From: PALSA-968 sp038214655
GTDB lineage: Bacteria; Bacteroidota; Bacteroidia; B-17B0; Aurantibacillaceae
Direction of reading: 5' to 3'
Assembly (NCBI GenBank): GCA_038214655.1
Contig: JBBQRR010000018.1
Location: 1-64,000 of the forward strand
Length of the DNA stretch: 64,000 nucleotides
Every line of letters begins with the position of its first letter. Position 1 is the first letter of the stretch. Made by a program: the position numbers and the translations under genes. Positions 39,962 through 47,164 of the stretch are shown piece after piece. The notes under the pieces are model-generated. The model was not told the DNA's origin. It was given only the letters and a program-made list of their open reading frames with translations, and searched no databases.

Positions 39962-41104
39962 ATGAATCATGTTAAAAGGGCTTTAGAGGAAAGAATCATA
40001 AAGGCGCTTAAACCTAATAAGGTATTAGTACTGCTTGGAGCGCGAAGGATTGGAAAGACGGTACTACTTAAAGAAATACTAAAAAAAATAAACGAACCCT
40101 ACTTGTTATTAAACGGTGAGGATTTGGATACCGTTGAAACTTTAAAACGCAGAAGTGTTGCCAATTATAAAAATATTTTGGCCGGGAAAAAGTTATTGCT
40201 GATTGATGAAGCGCAAAAAATTCCGGACATAGGCAATATTTTAAAATTAATGGTTGATGAAATAAAAGGAATAAAAATAATTGTCACCGGCTCTTCTACT
40301 TTTGATTTAACCAACCGGCTTGGCGAGCCGCTAACCGGGCGTAAAATTACCTTTCAAATGTTTCCATTGGCGCAGATGGAAATTGCTGCCGGAGAAAACC
40401 CGATTAGTACAAGGGCTAACCTGGAAGAAAGATTAATTTTTGGAAGTTATCCCGAGCTTTTGCAAATGGAAAGTGCAGAAGATAAAACAGCCTATCTTAA
40501 AGATTTGGTAAACTCCTATTTGTTAAAAGATATTCTTGCTTTTGAAAATATTCGTAATTCATCAAAGCTGATTAATTTATTGAAATTGCTGGCTTTTCAG
40601 GTAGGTAAAGAAGTTTCTATGCACGAGTTGGGAAGGCAACTTGAGATGAGTAAAAATACAGTAGAGCGTTACCTGGATTTATTATCGAATGTGTTTGTGA
40701 TTTATAAATTGCCAGGTTTTAGCCGCAATTTGCGAAAAGAAATATCTAAAAGCAGTAAGTGGTATTTTTATGATAATGGCATCAGAAACGTCCTGATTTC
40801 AAATTTAAATCCATTGGTGTTGCGAAATGATATTGGTGAATTGTGGGAAAACTATTTATTGTCTGAACGTATTAAATTTCAAAATTACAGCGGTATGCTG
40901 GTAAGTAATTATTTTTGGCGAACCTACCATCAACAAGAAATAGACTGGGTTGAAGAAAGAGGAGGGAAGCTGTATGCCTATGAAATTAAATGGAAGGCGG
41001 ATAAAAAAATAAAAGGTCCGTCGGCCTGGACAGAAGGATATCCAAAAGAAAAATTTGAAATTATTACTTCCCAAAATTACCTAGAGTGGATTGCTAAAAA
41101 ATAG
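39962..41104 (+). CDS. ATP-binding protein, AAA_14/DUF4143 family
   Basis: A 380-residue protein from ATG 39962. The N-terminal ATPase has Walker A LLGARRIGKTVLLKE, Walker B KKLLLIDEAQKI and the sensor stretch IIVTGSSTFDL. The C-terminal DUF4143 region has a winged-helix-like part (MHELGRQLEMSKNTVERYLDLLSNVFVIYKLPGF) and a PD-(D/E)xK-like site, EIDWVEERGGKLYAYEIKWK. This family is scattered across bacteria and archaea and is often mobile or strain-specific; its function is not settled. It sits alone behind two palindromes, between recR and a fragment resembling the recR 3' end, consistent with arrival as a small cassette. Confidence 0.88.
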   Translation: MNHVKRALEERIIKALKPNKVLVLLGARRIGKTVLLKEILKKINEPYLLLNGEDLDTVETLKRRSVANYKNILAGKKLLLIDEAQKIPDIGNILKLMVDEIKGIKIIVTGSSTFDLTNRLGEPLTGRKITFQMFPLAQMEIAAGENPISTRANLEERLIFGSYPELLQMESAEDKTAYLKDLVNSYLLKDILAFENIRNSSKLINLLKLLAFQVGKEVSMHELGRQLEMSKNTVERYLDLLSNVFVIYKLPGFSRNLRKEISKSSKWYFYDNGIRNVLISNLNPLVLRNDIGELWENYLLSERIKFQNYSGMLVSNYFWRTYHQQEIDWVEERGGKLYAYEIKWKADKKIKGPSAWTEGYPKEKFEIITSQNYLEWIAKK

Positions 41105-41118
41105 CGTTTAAAATTCGA

Positions 41119-41137
41119 CCTGCAGAACAGGGTGTCT
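41119..41137. repeat. right copy of the recR 3'-end repeat
   Basis: CCTGCAGAACAGGGTGTCT matches the recR end (39795-39813) at 17 of 19 positions and lies 15 bases after the DUF4143 stop codon. In the recR frame it would read LQNRVS. Confidence 0.5.
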
Positions 41138-41191
41138 AAAAAAATAAAATTAACGAAGAAGAAGCATGCAAAACAAGATGTTCTCCAATAT

Positions 41192-42742
41192 TTAGTATTT
41201 AATAAACTTACCTCTAAAAATCTGCCCCTCTTTAATTACGGTTAAAAAATAAACACCTTTATCAAAATTGGTAAGATCAATTGCATACTCATTAGTTCCG
41301 GAGTTCAAATTGATTGTTTCGTTCTTAATAATCCTTCCTTGAGAATCGTAAACGTTTAAAAAAGCAGTTTGAGAGGAAGATGTTGTGTTATTGAAAAAAA
41401 CCTGCGCTTTATCCATACCTGGTTCTGAGTGCAAATAAAAAAAATCATCGTATAAATTAATATGCACGGCATTTATATCCGAGTATTTTGCTTTTCCGTT
41501 AAAATCACTGTACCTTATTCTGTAATACAAAGTACCATTGCTAAAATTTTTGTCCTGATAAGAATATTTTTTTCTGGGTACGCTTGATTTCTCTCCGGTA
41601 GAAGTTCCTATTGGCGTAAAATTCAATCCGTCAAGACTTTTTTCTACAATGAAATTATTAGTACTTACAGTTTGTAAGTCCCAATTTAAATTAACTTCTT
41701 TTCCGTCAAACTCTGTAGTAAATGAAGTTAATTCAATTGGCAATGCGCCACCACATTTAAAATCAGCGGTACTACCAGACCAGTCAATTGAATAACCCGA
41801 ACCACCTGCTGACCATTTGTTTATCATTAAATAATAAATTTGTCCGGATATAACAGGAAGCGTACTTACCCATCCGTCGCCTAATACATTTTCTGCAGGG
41901 CCTGCCTGAACAACATCAAGAGCAGTATTCATTCCTGTTGGAGCAGATGCGCCTCCACATCCCGGATAACAAGCATATGAGCAACGAATTGGCGCGCCAA
42001 GAGCGACACAACTAACACCAGGCCCGTAAATAGCAAAATCATAATCTTCTGTAGAAACAATAGGATTAATTAAAAGATTAAGATTTCCACTGGTATTAAT
42101 TTGAAAGGCGTACCAATTGGTATTATTTTCGCTTAAATTACAATCAGTGGCGGTTGTCGCTCCGTTAATGCAACCCTCGCTAACAAGACCCGGACCAGTA
42201 CTCGTTCCGGGGAAACTTCCTGTAGAGCAAAGTTGGGTAAAATTATTGCAATCATTATTATCTGTTCCGTTAGGGCCGGCGCATGCAACGCAACTTAAAG
42301 TTGCGGCCCATCCGGAGAACTGGGTTGAAGCATTTGACCAAAATCTAAAAGTTAAGCATCCGCTAGCATCTGTTGATGTATAAGTTCCAAATGCCCCTGC
42401 CCAATTACCACAACCGCCAACTATGCCGGGACTATTTTGAAGAGCTCCGTTATTTATTTGAAAGTAATCGAATGGGCAACCAGCCCCTCCCTGGATATTA
42501 AATGAAGTAAAATTTGCACGTATACAATTACCGGCAGTATTGGGGCAAAACGTTTGATAAACCCCATTAATATTATTAGAGTAATTGCTTCCGGCCCCAC
42601 CATTATCATAATAAGTGCCTGAGCAGGTACTAACCATACAGGCCCCAACATTCTGACCTTGCTGACCTGTTGTAGGATGAGTATAAGGTTGCCCCGTTAT
42701 TAAAAATGGTATAAAACCAAATATGTATACTATTTTTTTCAT
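41192..42742 (-). CDS. secreted T9SS type A cargo protein with CUB-like and PPC-like domains
   Basis: A 516-residue exported protein. The signal peptide is KKIVYIFGFIPFLITGQ. The N-terminal ~150 residues resemble a CUB domain (CSGTYYDNGG ... CPFDYFQI ... CLTFRFWSN). A PPC-like beta domain follows (LSENNTNWYAFQINTSGNLNLLINP ... SGQIYYLMINKWSAGGSGYSIDW), then a fibronectin-like unit (VNLNWDLQTVSTNNFIVEKSLDG). The type A sorting domain ends with DLTNFDKGVYFLTVIKEGQIFRGKFIKY. Many cysteines suggest disulphides. No enzymatic motif is seen, so an adhesive or structural role is likely. Its ATG overlaps the stop of the upstream gene (ATGA). Confidence 0.85.
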   Translation of the reverse strand: MKKIVYIFGFIPFLITGQPYTHPTTGQQGQNVGACMVSTCSGTYYDNGGAGSNYSNNINGVYQTFCPNTAGNCIRANFTSFNIQGGAGCPFDYFQINNGALQNSPGIVGGCGNWAGAFGTYTSTDASGCLTFRFWSNASTQFSGWAATLSCVACAGPNGTDNNDCNNFTQLCSTGSFPGTSTGPGLVSEGCINGATTATDCNLSENNTNWYAFQINTSGNLNLLINPIVSTEDYDFAIYGPGVSCVALGAPIRCSYACYPGCGGASAPTGMNTALDVVQAGPAENVLGDGWVSTLPVISGQIYYLMINKWSAGGSGYSIDWSGSTADFKCGGALPIELTSFTTEFDGKEVNLNWDLQTVSTNNFIVEKSLDGLNFTPIGTSTGEKSSVPRKKYSYQDKNFSNGTLYYRIRYSDFNGKAKYSDINAVHINLYDDFFYLHSEPGMDKAQVFFNNTTSSSQTAFLNVYDSQGRIIKNETINLNSGTNEYAIDLTNFDKGVYFLTVIKEGQIFRGKFIKY

Positions 42743-43113
42743 GGCTTCACTCTTTGTGGATCTCTATTGAGAGGTTTATAATAAAAAATCGCCCGCTTAT
42801 TATTTTCTTCACCTGAATCTATTTGTTTTTCAATAGAAGCAACTAACAAACCTTTACTTTCCATTAGCACAGCAAAGTCATAAGGTATCATTTCAGATTT
42901 AGTGTTTATTGTATAAACACCTGAAAGCAGAGAAACGGTAATCGGCACCGTAAAATACTCCTGAAAAATTTTTTCAGGTGCAATATTGAGGGATTTTTGA
43001 GAAGATGAAATTACCGTATTATTAAGCGTAATAACATAAGTAAAAACTTTGTCCTGTTGCGCAAAGTATGAAGTTCCTGAAGCAAGGAAAAGAAATACTA
43101 AAAACTTTTTCAT
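42739..43113 (-). CDS. small exported protein of unknown function
   Basis: I take the start at 43113 (KKFLVFLFLASGTSYFAQ), giving a clear signal peptide and 124 residues. A further upstream ATG at 43167 would sit inside the promoter. The mature part (VFTYVITLNNTVISSSQKSLNIAPEKIFQEYFTVPITVSLLSGVYTI) has no family I know. Its stop codon overlaps the start of the T9SS cargo gene by ATGA, so the two are co-translated and probably function together. Confidence 0.7.
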   Translation of the reverse strand: MKKFLVFLFLASGTSYFAQQDKVFTYVITLNNTVISSSQKSLNIAPEKIFQEYFTVPITVSLLSGVYTINTKSEMIPYDFAVLMESKGLLVASIEKQIDSGEENNKRAIFYYKPLNRDPQRVKP

Positions 43114-43136
43114 TTTAAATAGTATAATTGGTATTT

Positions 43137-43167
43137 CAAATATAGCAAATAAACAGAAGTAATGCAA
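43137..43167 (-). promoter_or_regulatory. promoter of the 43113-41192 gene pair
   Basis: On the minus strand TTG (43167-43165), 20 nt, TATATTTG (43144-43137), a good Bacteroidota promoter. The start codon is 23 nt downstream, which supports the ATG at 43113. Confidence 0.65.
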
Positions 43168-43230
43168 GTTTTTTTACAAACAATTTAATGGGTTACTAAA
43201 TGGATTTAGATATAAAAACTGCCTGAAAAT

Positions 43231-43263
43231 AAAAAGACCGCCCTGCCAGGAAGCAGAACGGCC
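43231..43263 (-). terminator. intrinsic terminator after the beta-solenoid gene
   Basis: On the minus strand an 11-bp stem (43263-43253 with 43246-43236, including G-U pairs) with a six-base loop is followed by TTTTT (43235-43231). It lies 17 bp after the stop of the 43280-43909 gene. Confidence 0.75.
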
Positions 43264-43279
43264 TTATAATTGGATTTAT

Positions 43280-43909
43280 TTATTGAGATATTTTAGAATC
43301 TGAAGTTACCTGCATATCCCTAAGTCCGCTGATCGTTAAACTTCCTTTAATAAAGCCCGGGCCATTATCGTTACCCACAATCATACGGCCGGCCTGATTA
43401 ACAGTAATATTACCGTTAACCGTGCCTTTATTAACTACTTTTAAATTTCCGCCTTGATTAACGCCAATAGGACCATTAACGGTGCCACCCTTTCTGGTTA
43501 CAAAAACTCCGCCACTTACCTGATGTGCTGTGCCGGTAACACGGGCATCTTTTTCAATAATAATTTTGCCGCCATTTACAATTAAATTTCCGGTAACCAC
43601 TGCCGCCGCTCCGGTTACTGTAACAACATCCCCGGCATTGGCAATAACATCTTTGCTCCACGGCCCGTCAATAGTTGAGGGTGTACCAACAGGCACAGTT
43701 GCAAGATTAGTTGCGTAATAAACACCTGCAATTCTTGATAAGGGATCAGGCAATACATCAAAAACACAGGCATTATTAGGTGCCTGCGCAGTAATGCCTA
43801 AAGATGGAAAATTAGAGTCTCTGAAATTTAAGGTTTCCAGAGTTTCATCTACTTGTACAACTCCCGAAATTCCATCAGGATTTATTGATAATACAATTCC
43901 AGTAGTCAT
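43280..43909 (-). CDS. unrecognised protein with beta-solenoid-like repeats, no signal peptide
   Basis: A 209-residue protein. The first ~55 residues (TGIVLSINPDGISGVVQVDETLETLNFRDSNF) resemble a small OB or cold-shock-like fold. After a linker come regular hydrophobic/glycine repeats from residue ~85 (TGNLIVNGGKIIIEKDARV, TVNGPIGVNQGGNLKVVNKG, TVNGNITVNQAGRMIV), as in bactofilins and other polymer-forming beta-solenoids. There is no signal peptide or sorting domain, so it is probably cytoplasmic. It has its own promoter and terminator. It is divergent from a TPR-PP2C phosphatase gene, with only 71 bp between starts. I cannot name a family; a filament-forming role is inference. Confidence 0.7.
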   Translation of the reverse strand: MTTGIVLSINPDGISGVVQVDETLETLNFRDSNFPSLGITAQAPNNACVFDVLPDPLSRIAGVYYATNLATVPVGTPSTIDGPWSKDVIANAGDVVTVTGAAAVVTGNLIVNGGKIIIEKDARVTGTAHQVSGGVFVTRKGGTVNGPIGVNQGGNLKVVNKGTVNGNITVNQAGRMIVGNDNGPGFIKGSLTISGLRDMQVTSDSKISQ

Positions 43910-43946
43910 AATTTATATTTTTAAGGGTTAATAATTAGTTATATAT

Positions 43947-43977
43947 CAAATTTAGATATTATATTTATAAAAACAAA
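43947..43977 (-). promoter_or_regulatory. promoter of the beta-solenoid gene
   Basis: On the minus strand TTTG (43977-43974), 19 nt, TAAATTTG (43954-43947): a perfect consensus. The -33 element is only three bases from the ATG of the divergent phosphatase gene, so polymerase binding here would cover that gene's start region. Confidence 0.7.
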
Positions 43978-43980
43978 TTT

Positions 43981-46056
43981 ATGCGATTTATAAATCGTTA
44001 TTTTTTGATTTTAGTTTTAGCCCCCCTTAATTTCTTTGCTCAGAAAGATAATTTCATAGACAGTATAACAAAGGTCTATCATAAAACTACAGTTGATACA
44101 CAAAAGATAGACCTGCTGAAGCAGGTGGCTGCGCATTTGCATCAGCAAGGTAATTACTCAGAGGCAATTATATATTACCAAAATATTGTACAAAAGCACG
44201 TAAAGGAAAATCCGCGCAAAGCATTGGATTGTAAAAACGAAATTGCTTTTGAATATATTTTTATGGAAGATTACGAGCATGCTATTGATTTATTGGAAAA
44301 AAACCTTGAAGAGAGTAAAAAAATTGCTTATAAAAAAGGAATGGGGTTTGCCTATCGATATTTTGGGCTGCTGAATATATATACCGGCGAATTTAAAAAA
44401 GCAACATCCAACTATTTAAAGGCGCTCGAAATTTGGGAGCAAACAGGCGACTCCAGAAAAATATCGATGGGGTATTCTGACTTGGGAATAAATTTTTACT
44501 ATCAGGAAAATTTTGAAAAAGCTGCTTATTACTGGGAAAATTGCCTGAAAACAACGCCTGATAAAAATTCGGATGAGTACATAAATAATTGTGCCAACCT
44601 GGGTCAGGCATATATCGAACTTAATAAATACGATAAGGCGGAGGAATATTTTAAGAAAACAATAAATTATTACGCAAAGGAAAAAAAATCGTCGCGCTAT
44701 ACAAACGCATTAAGCGGCCTTGGCAATCTTGAATATAAACGAAAGAACTACACTAAGGCGCTGGATTACTATAAAGAAGTGATAAGCTTGCAGGAAGGAA
44801 ACGTGAGAAGAAATGCAGACCTTGCTATTACCTATTTAAATGTATCGCTTATGTATAGCGAACTAAACAAACCGGCAGAGGCAGTGACATACGGATTAAA
44901 GGGATATGAAAAAGCAAAAACTTCGGGCGATAAAAGAGAAATACTGCATTCCTATAATAATCTTAATACGGTGTTTGCCAAAAACGGTAATTTTGAAAAA
45001 GCATATGAATTTTCTCAATTATATAACGGGCTTCGGGATAGCCTTAACGATATTGAAAGTCAGAAACAAATAAATGAACTGGATAAAAAATACCAGACCG
45101 AGAAAAAAGAAAAGGACAATCAGATTTTAAACAAACAATTAGAAATTCAGCAAATACAGGGTAAGCAGCAAAAACTGTATTTAATAATAACCCTCGTAAT
45201 TTTAATTTTTATTGGATTTTTTGCGGCCATACTTTTCAGGCAAAACAAACAAAAATTACATGCTAACCAAAAGCTGGAGGCGAAAAATAAGATAATTGAA
45301 GAACAACATAAAAGTATTATAGACAGCATTAATTACGCAAAGTTGATACAACAAGCCGTGCTCAATGAAGAAGAGCAAGTTAGCGCGCACTTGCCGCCGC
45401 ATTTTATTTTATTTAAACCAAAAGATATTGTGAGCGGCGATTTTTATTGGGCATTAGAAAAGGGAGATTATCTTTATGTTACTGCCGCAGATTGTACCGG
45501 GCACGGTGTGCCGGGCGCCTTTTTAACAATGCTCGGTATTTCGTACTTAAATGAAATAAATTCTCAAAACGAAATTTTTACACCCGCTCAAATATTAGAT
45601 CAATTGCGTAGCAAAATTGTAAAAGAATTAAGCAGGCATGGAACTACTAAGGATGGTATGGATATTTCTTTAATGCGCTTCAATTTAAAAACAAAAGAAA
45701 TTATGTGGGCCGGCGCTTATAATCCATTATGGTATACCGATAACGGTGTTCTTAAAGAAATAAAAGCCAACAAACAACCCATTGGTTATGCTGAAAATTT
45801 GAAGCCCTTTACAAACCATGTTTTGCATTTAAGTGCAAACGATACTATTTATTTATTTACAGATGGTCTTGCCGACCAGTTTGGTGGACAGAAAGGAAAA
45901 AAATATAAATATAAGCAGCTGGAAGAAACCCTGATGGCCAACAGGCACAAACCTTTTGAAGAACAAAAAGTAATTTTAAACAAATCTTTTGATAGCTGGA
46001 AAGGGAATTTAGAACAGGTGGATGATGTAACTGTTATTGCTATTGCAGCTTCTTAA
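43981..46056 (+). CDS. TPR-transmembrane-PP2C (SpoIIE-type) phosphatase
   Basis: A 691-residue paralogue of the protein at 7664-9787. It has a signal peptide (YFLILVLAPLNFFAQ), about seven TPR units (such as ALSGLGNLEYKRKNYTKALDYY), a coiled coil, a membrane segment (LYLIITLVILIFIGFFAAILF) and a second coiled coil. The motif SIINSINYAKLIQQAVL-like introduces a cytoplasmic PP2C domain from about residue 455 with DIVSGDFYW, TAADCTGHGVPGAFLTMLG, TKDGMDISL and FTDGLADQFGG intact. It should dephosphorylate an unidentified partner. It ends at a strong bidirectional terminator. Confidence 0.9.
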   Translation: MRFINRYFLILVLAPLNFFAQKDNFIDSITKVYHKTTVDTQKIDLLKQVAAHLHQQGNYSEAIIYYQNIVQKHVKENPRKALDCKNEIAFEYIFMEDYEHAIDLLEKNLEESKKIAYKKGMGFAYRYFGLLNIYTGEFKKATSNYLKALEIWEQTGDSRKISMGYSDLGINFYYQENFEKAAYYWENCLKTTPDKNSDEYINNCANLGQAYIELNKYDKAEEYFKKTINYYAKEKKSSRYTNALSGLGNLEYKRKNYTKALDYYKEVISLQEGNVRRNADLAITYLNVSLMYSELNKPAEAVTYGLKGYEKAKTSGDKREILHSYNNLNTVFAKNGNFEKAYEFSQLYNGLRDSLNDIESQKQINELDKKYQTEKKEKDNQILNKQLEIQQIQGKQQKLYLIITLVILIFIGFFAAILFRQNKQKLHANQKLEAKNKIIEEQHKSIIDSINYAKLIQQAVLNEEEQVSAHLPPHFILFKPKDIVSGDFYWALEKGDYLYVTAADCTGHGVPGAFLTMLGISYLNEINSQNEIFTPAQILDQLRSKIVKELSRHGTTKDGMDISLMRFNLKTKEIMWAGAYNPLWYTDNGVLKEIKANKQPIGYAENLKPFTNHVLHLSANDTIYLFTDGLADQFGGQKGKKYKYKQLEETLMANRHKPFEEQKVILNKSFDSWKGNLEQVDDVTVIAIAAS

Positions 46057-46117
46057 TTTTTAATTTGAGGGTATTACGAACAGTATGATGGTGTGTTGTT
46101 ATCCGGAATTGTAGCAT

Positions 46118-46154
46118 AAAAAAAGCCCTTCGAATTTTCGAAGGGCTTTTTTTT
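46118..46154. terminator. bidirectional intrinsic terminator
   Basis: GCCCTTCGAA (46125-46134) and TTCGAAGGGC (46137-46146) form a perfect stem, with A-rich DNA on the left and nine T on the right, so it can stop transcription from either convergent gene (43981-46056 plus, 46167-46454 minus). Confidence 0.85.
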
Positions 46155-46166
46155 TAAGTTTAAGAT

Positions 46167-46454
46167 TTATCTTACACCCGGTGCAGTTCTTAAGGTCATT
46201 CCGGTACGCGCAGCAATATCTACATAAACAGGTAATTCACTAGAGTTCTTGCAAACAAGCTCATCGCCATGGTGATCGATGTGTGTATCTAATGCATTTA
46301 TCGAAATAGTTATTTCATGGCAATTGTCAGGGTTTCCGGGAGGAATATGACAAATTGTGATTTTTGAAGGTGAACTGTTAGTTGAGGCAGTAAAGCCAAA
46401 ACATAATACTGTTAAAGCAATAAGGCTTAGAGATTTGATAATAGTTTTTTTCAT
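46167..46454 (-). CDS. small exported protein with CHIPPGNP/HHGD motif
   Basis: From ATG 46454 this is a 95-residue protein with a signal peptide (SLSLIALTVLCFGFTAS). An upstream ATG at 46562 would lie before the promoter. The mature part has ITICHIPPGNPDNCHEITISINALDTHIDHHGDELVCK: three cysteines and several His/Asp, suggesting metal binding. This motif recurs in short secreted Bacteroidota proteins, but I know no assigned function. It has a good promoter (46480-46508) and shares the terminator at 46118-46154. Confidence 0.72.
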   Translation of the reverse strand: MKKTIIKSLSLIALTVLCFGFTASTNSSPSKITICHIPPGNPDNCHEITISINALDTHIDHHGDELVCKNSSELPVYVDIAARTGMTLRTAPGVR

Positions 46455-46479
46455 GTGTTTTGTTTGGGTTAATTTTTTG

Positions 46480-46508
46480 CAAAGATAGGCGAAATAAAGA
46501 ATTAACAA
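46480..46508 (-). promoter_or_regulatory. promoter of the CHIPPGNP protein gene
   Basis: On the minus strand TTG (46508-46506), 18 nt, TATCTTTG (46487-46480), matching the Bacteroidota consensus; the ATG follows 25 nt later. Confidence 0.65.
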
Positions 46509-46781
46509 GACAAATTTTAATTTTTTATCGACAAATAATAAACAAATGATGTTGCTTGACATCTTTGTTATTGAAAATCAAATAGCTACGTTTAATTAAG
46601 TAGAATTAAACTATTACAGCGCTAAATATAACACTTAATTATCCTCAATTTTAACGCGATTTCAAAGATCAATCTAATTGGTTTTGGTCTAATTGTTGGC
46701 AATTAAAAGCCTCTGGGATTTTGTTTCACGGATTTAAAACATTAATTTTATTACTCATTGATTTTATACTTTGCATTAAAA

Positions 46782-47159
46782 ATGATAAAAAGAATATTTT
46801 TCATTTTATTTTTATTACCTGCCCTGATTTGTTTTTCGCAAGAAGAAGCTAAGGTTAATCCTATTATCTACCCCCCGATTCTTTCCGAAGTTGTAATTGG
46901 CATACCTAATTTAAAATTGGAGCAATTAATTTCCGTAAAAACTGCCATGCAAAGCATTGCCGGGGTTAGCTGGGCAGGTTATTGTGAAGACCAGCACTAT
47001 ATTTTATTAAGGGTAGACAGAACCTTGCAGAGTGACAATAAAAATATTACAGATAAACTTCTGCTCGTAAATAATGCGCTTAAATTGTATTTTAAAATTA
47101 CCACGTTTTCACAGGCCCTCAACGCATGTGCCGATAAAGATAAAGCGATGTTAAAATAA
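46782..47159 (+). CDS. small exported protein of unknown function
   Basis: From ATG 46782 the protein is 125 residues with signal peptide MIKRIFFILFLLPALICFSQ; an ATG at 46758 adds eight residues and overlaps a TATACTTTG promoter-like sequence. The mature region (PILSEVVIGIPNLKLEQLISVKTAMQSIAGVSWAGYCEDQHYILLRVD) has an alternating strand-helix pattern that resembles the ferredoxin-like fold of heavy-metal-associated domains, but lacks their CxxC. I recognise no family. It ends 5 bp before the TTG start of the large T9SS cargo gene, so they are probably co-expressed. Confidence 0.65.
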   Translation: MIKRIFFILFLLPALICFSQEEAKVNPIIYPPILSEVVIGIPNLKLEQLISVKTAMQSIAGVSWAGYCEDQHYILLRVDRTLQSDNKNITDKLLLVNNALKLYFKITTFSQALNACADKDKAMLK

Positions 47160-47164
47160 GTAAA

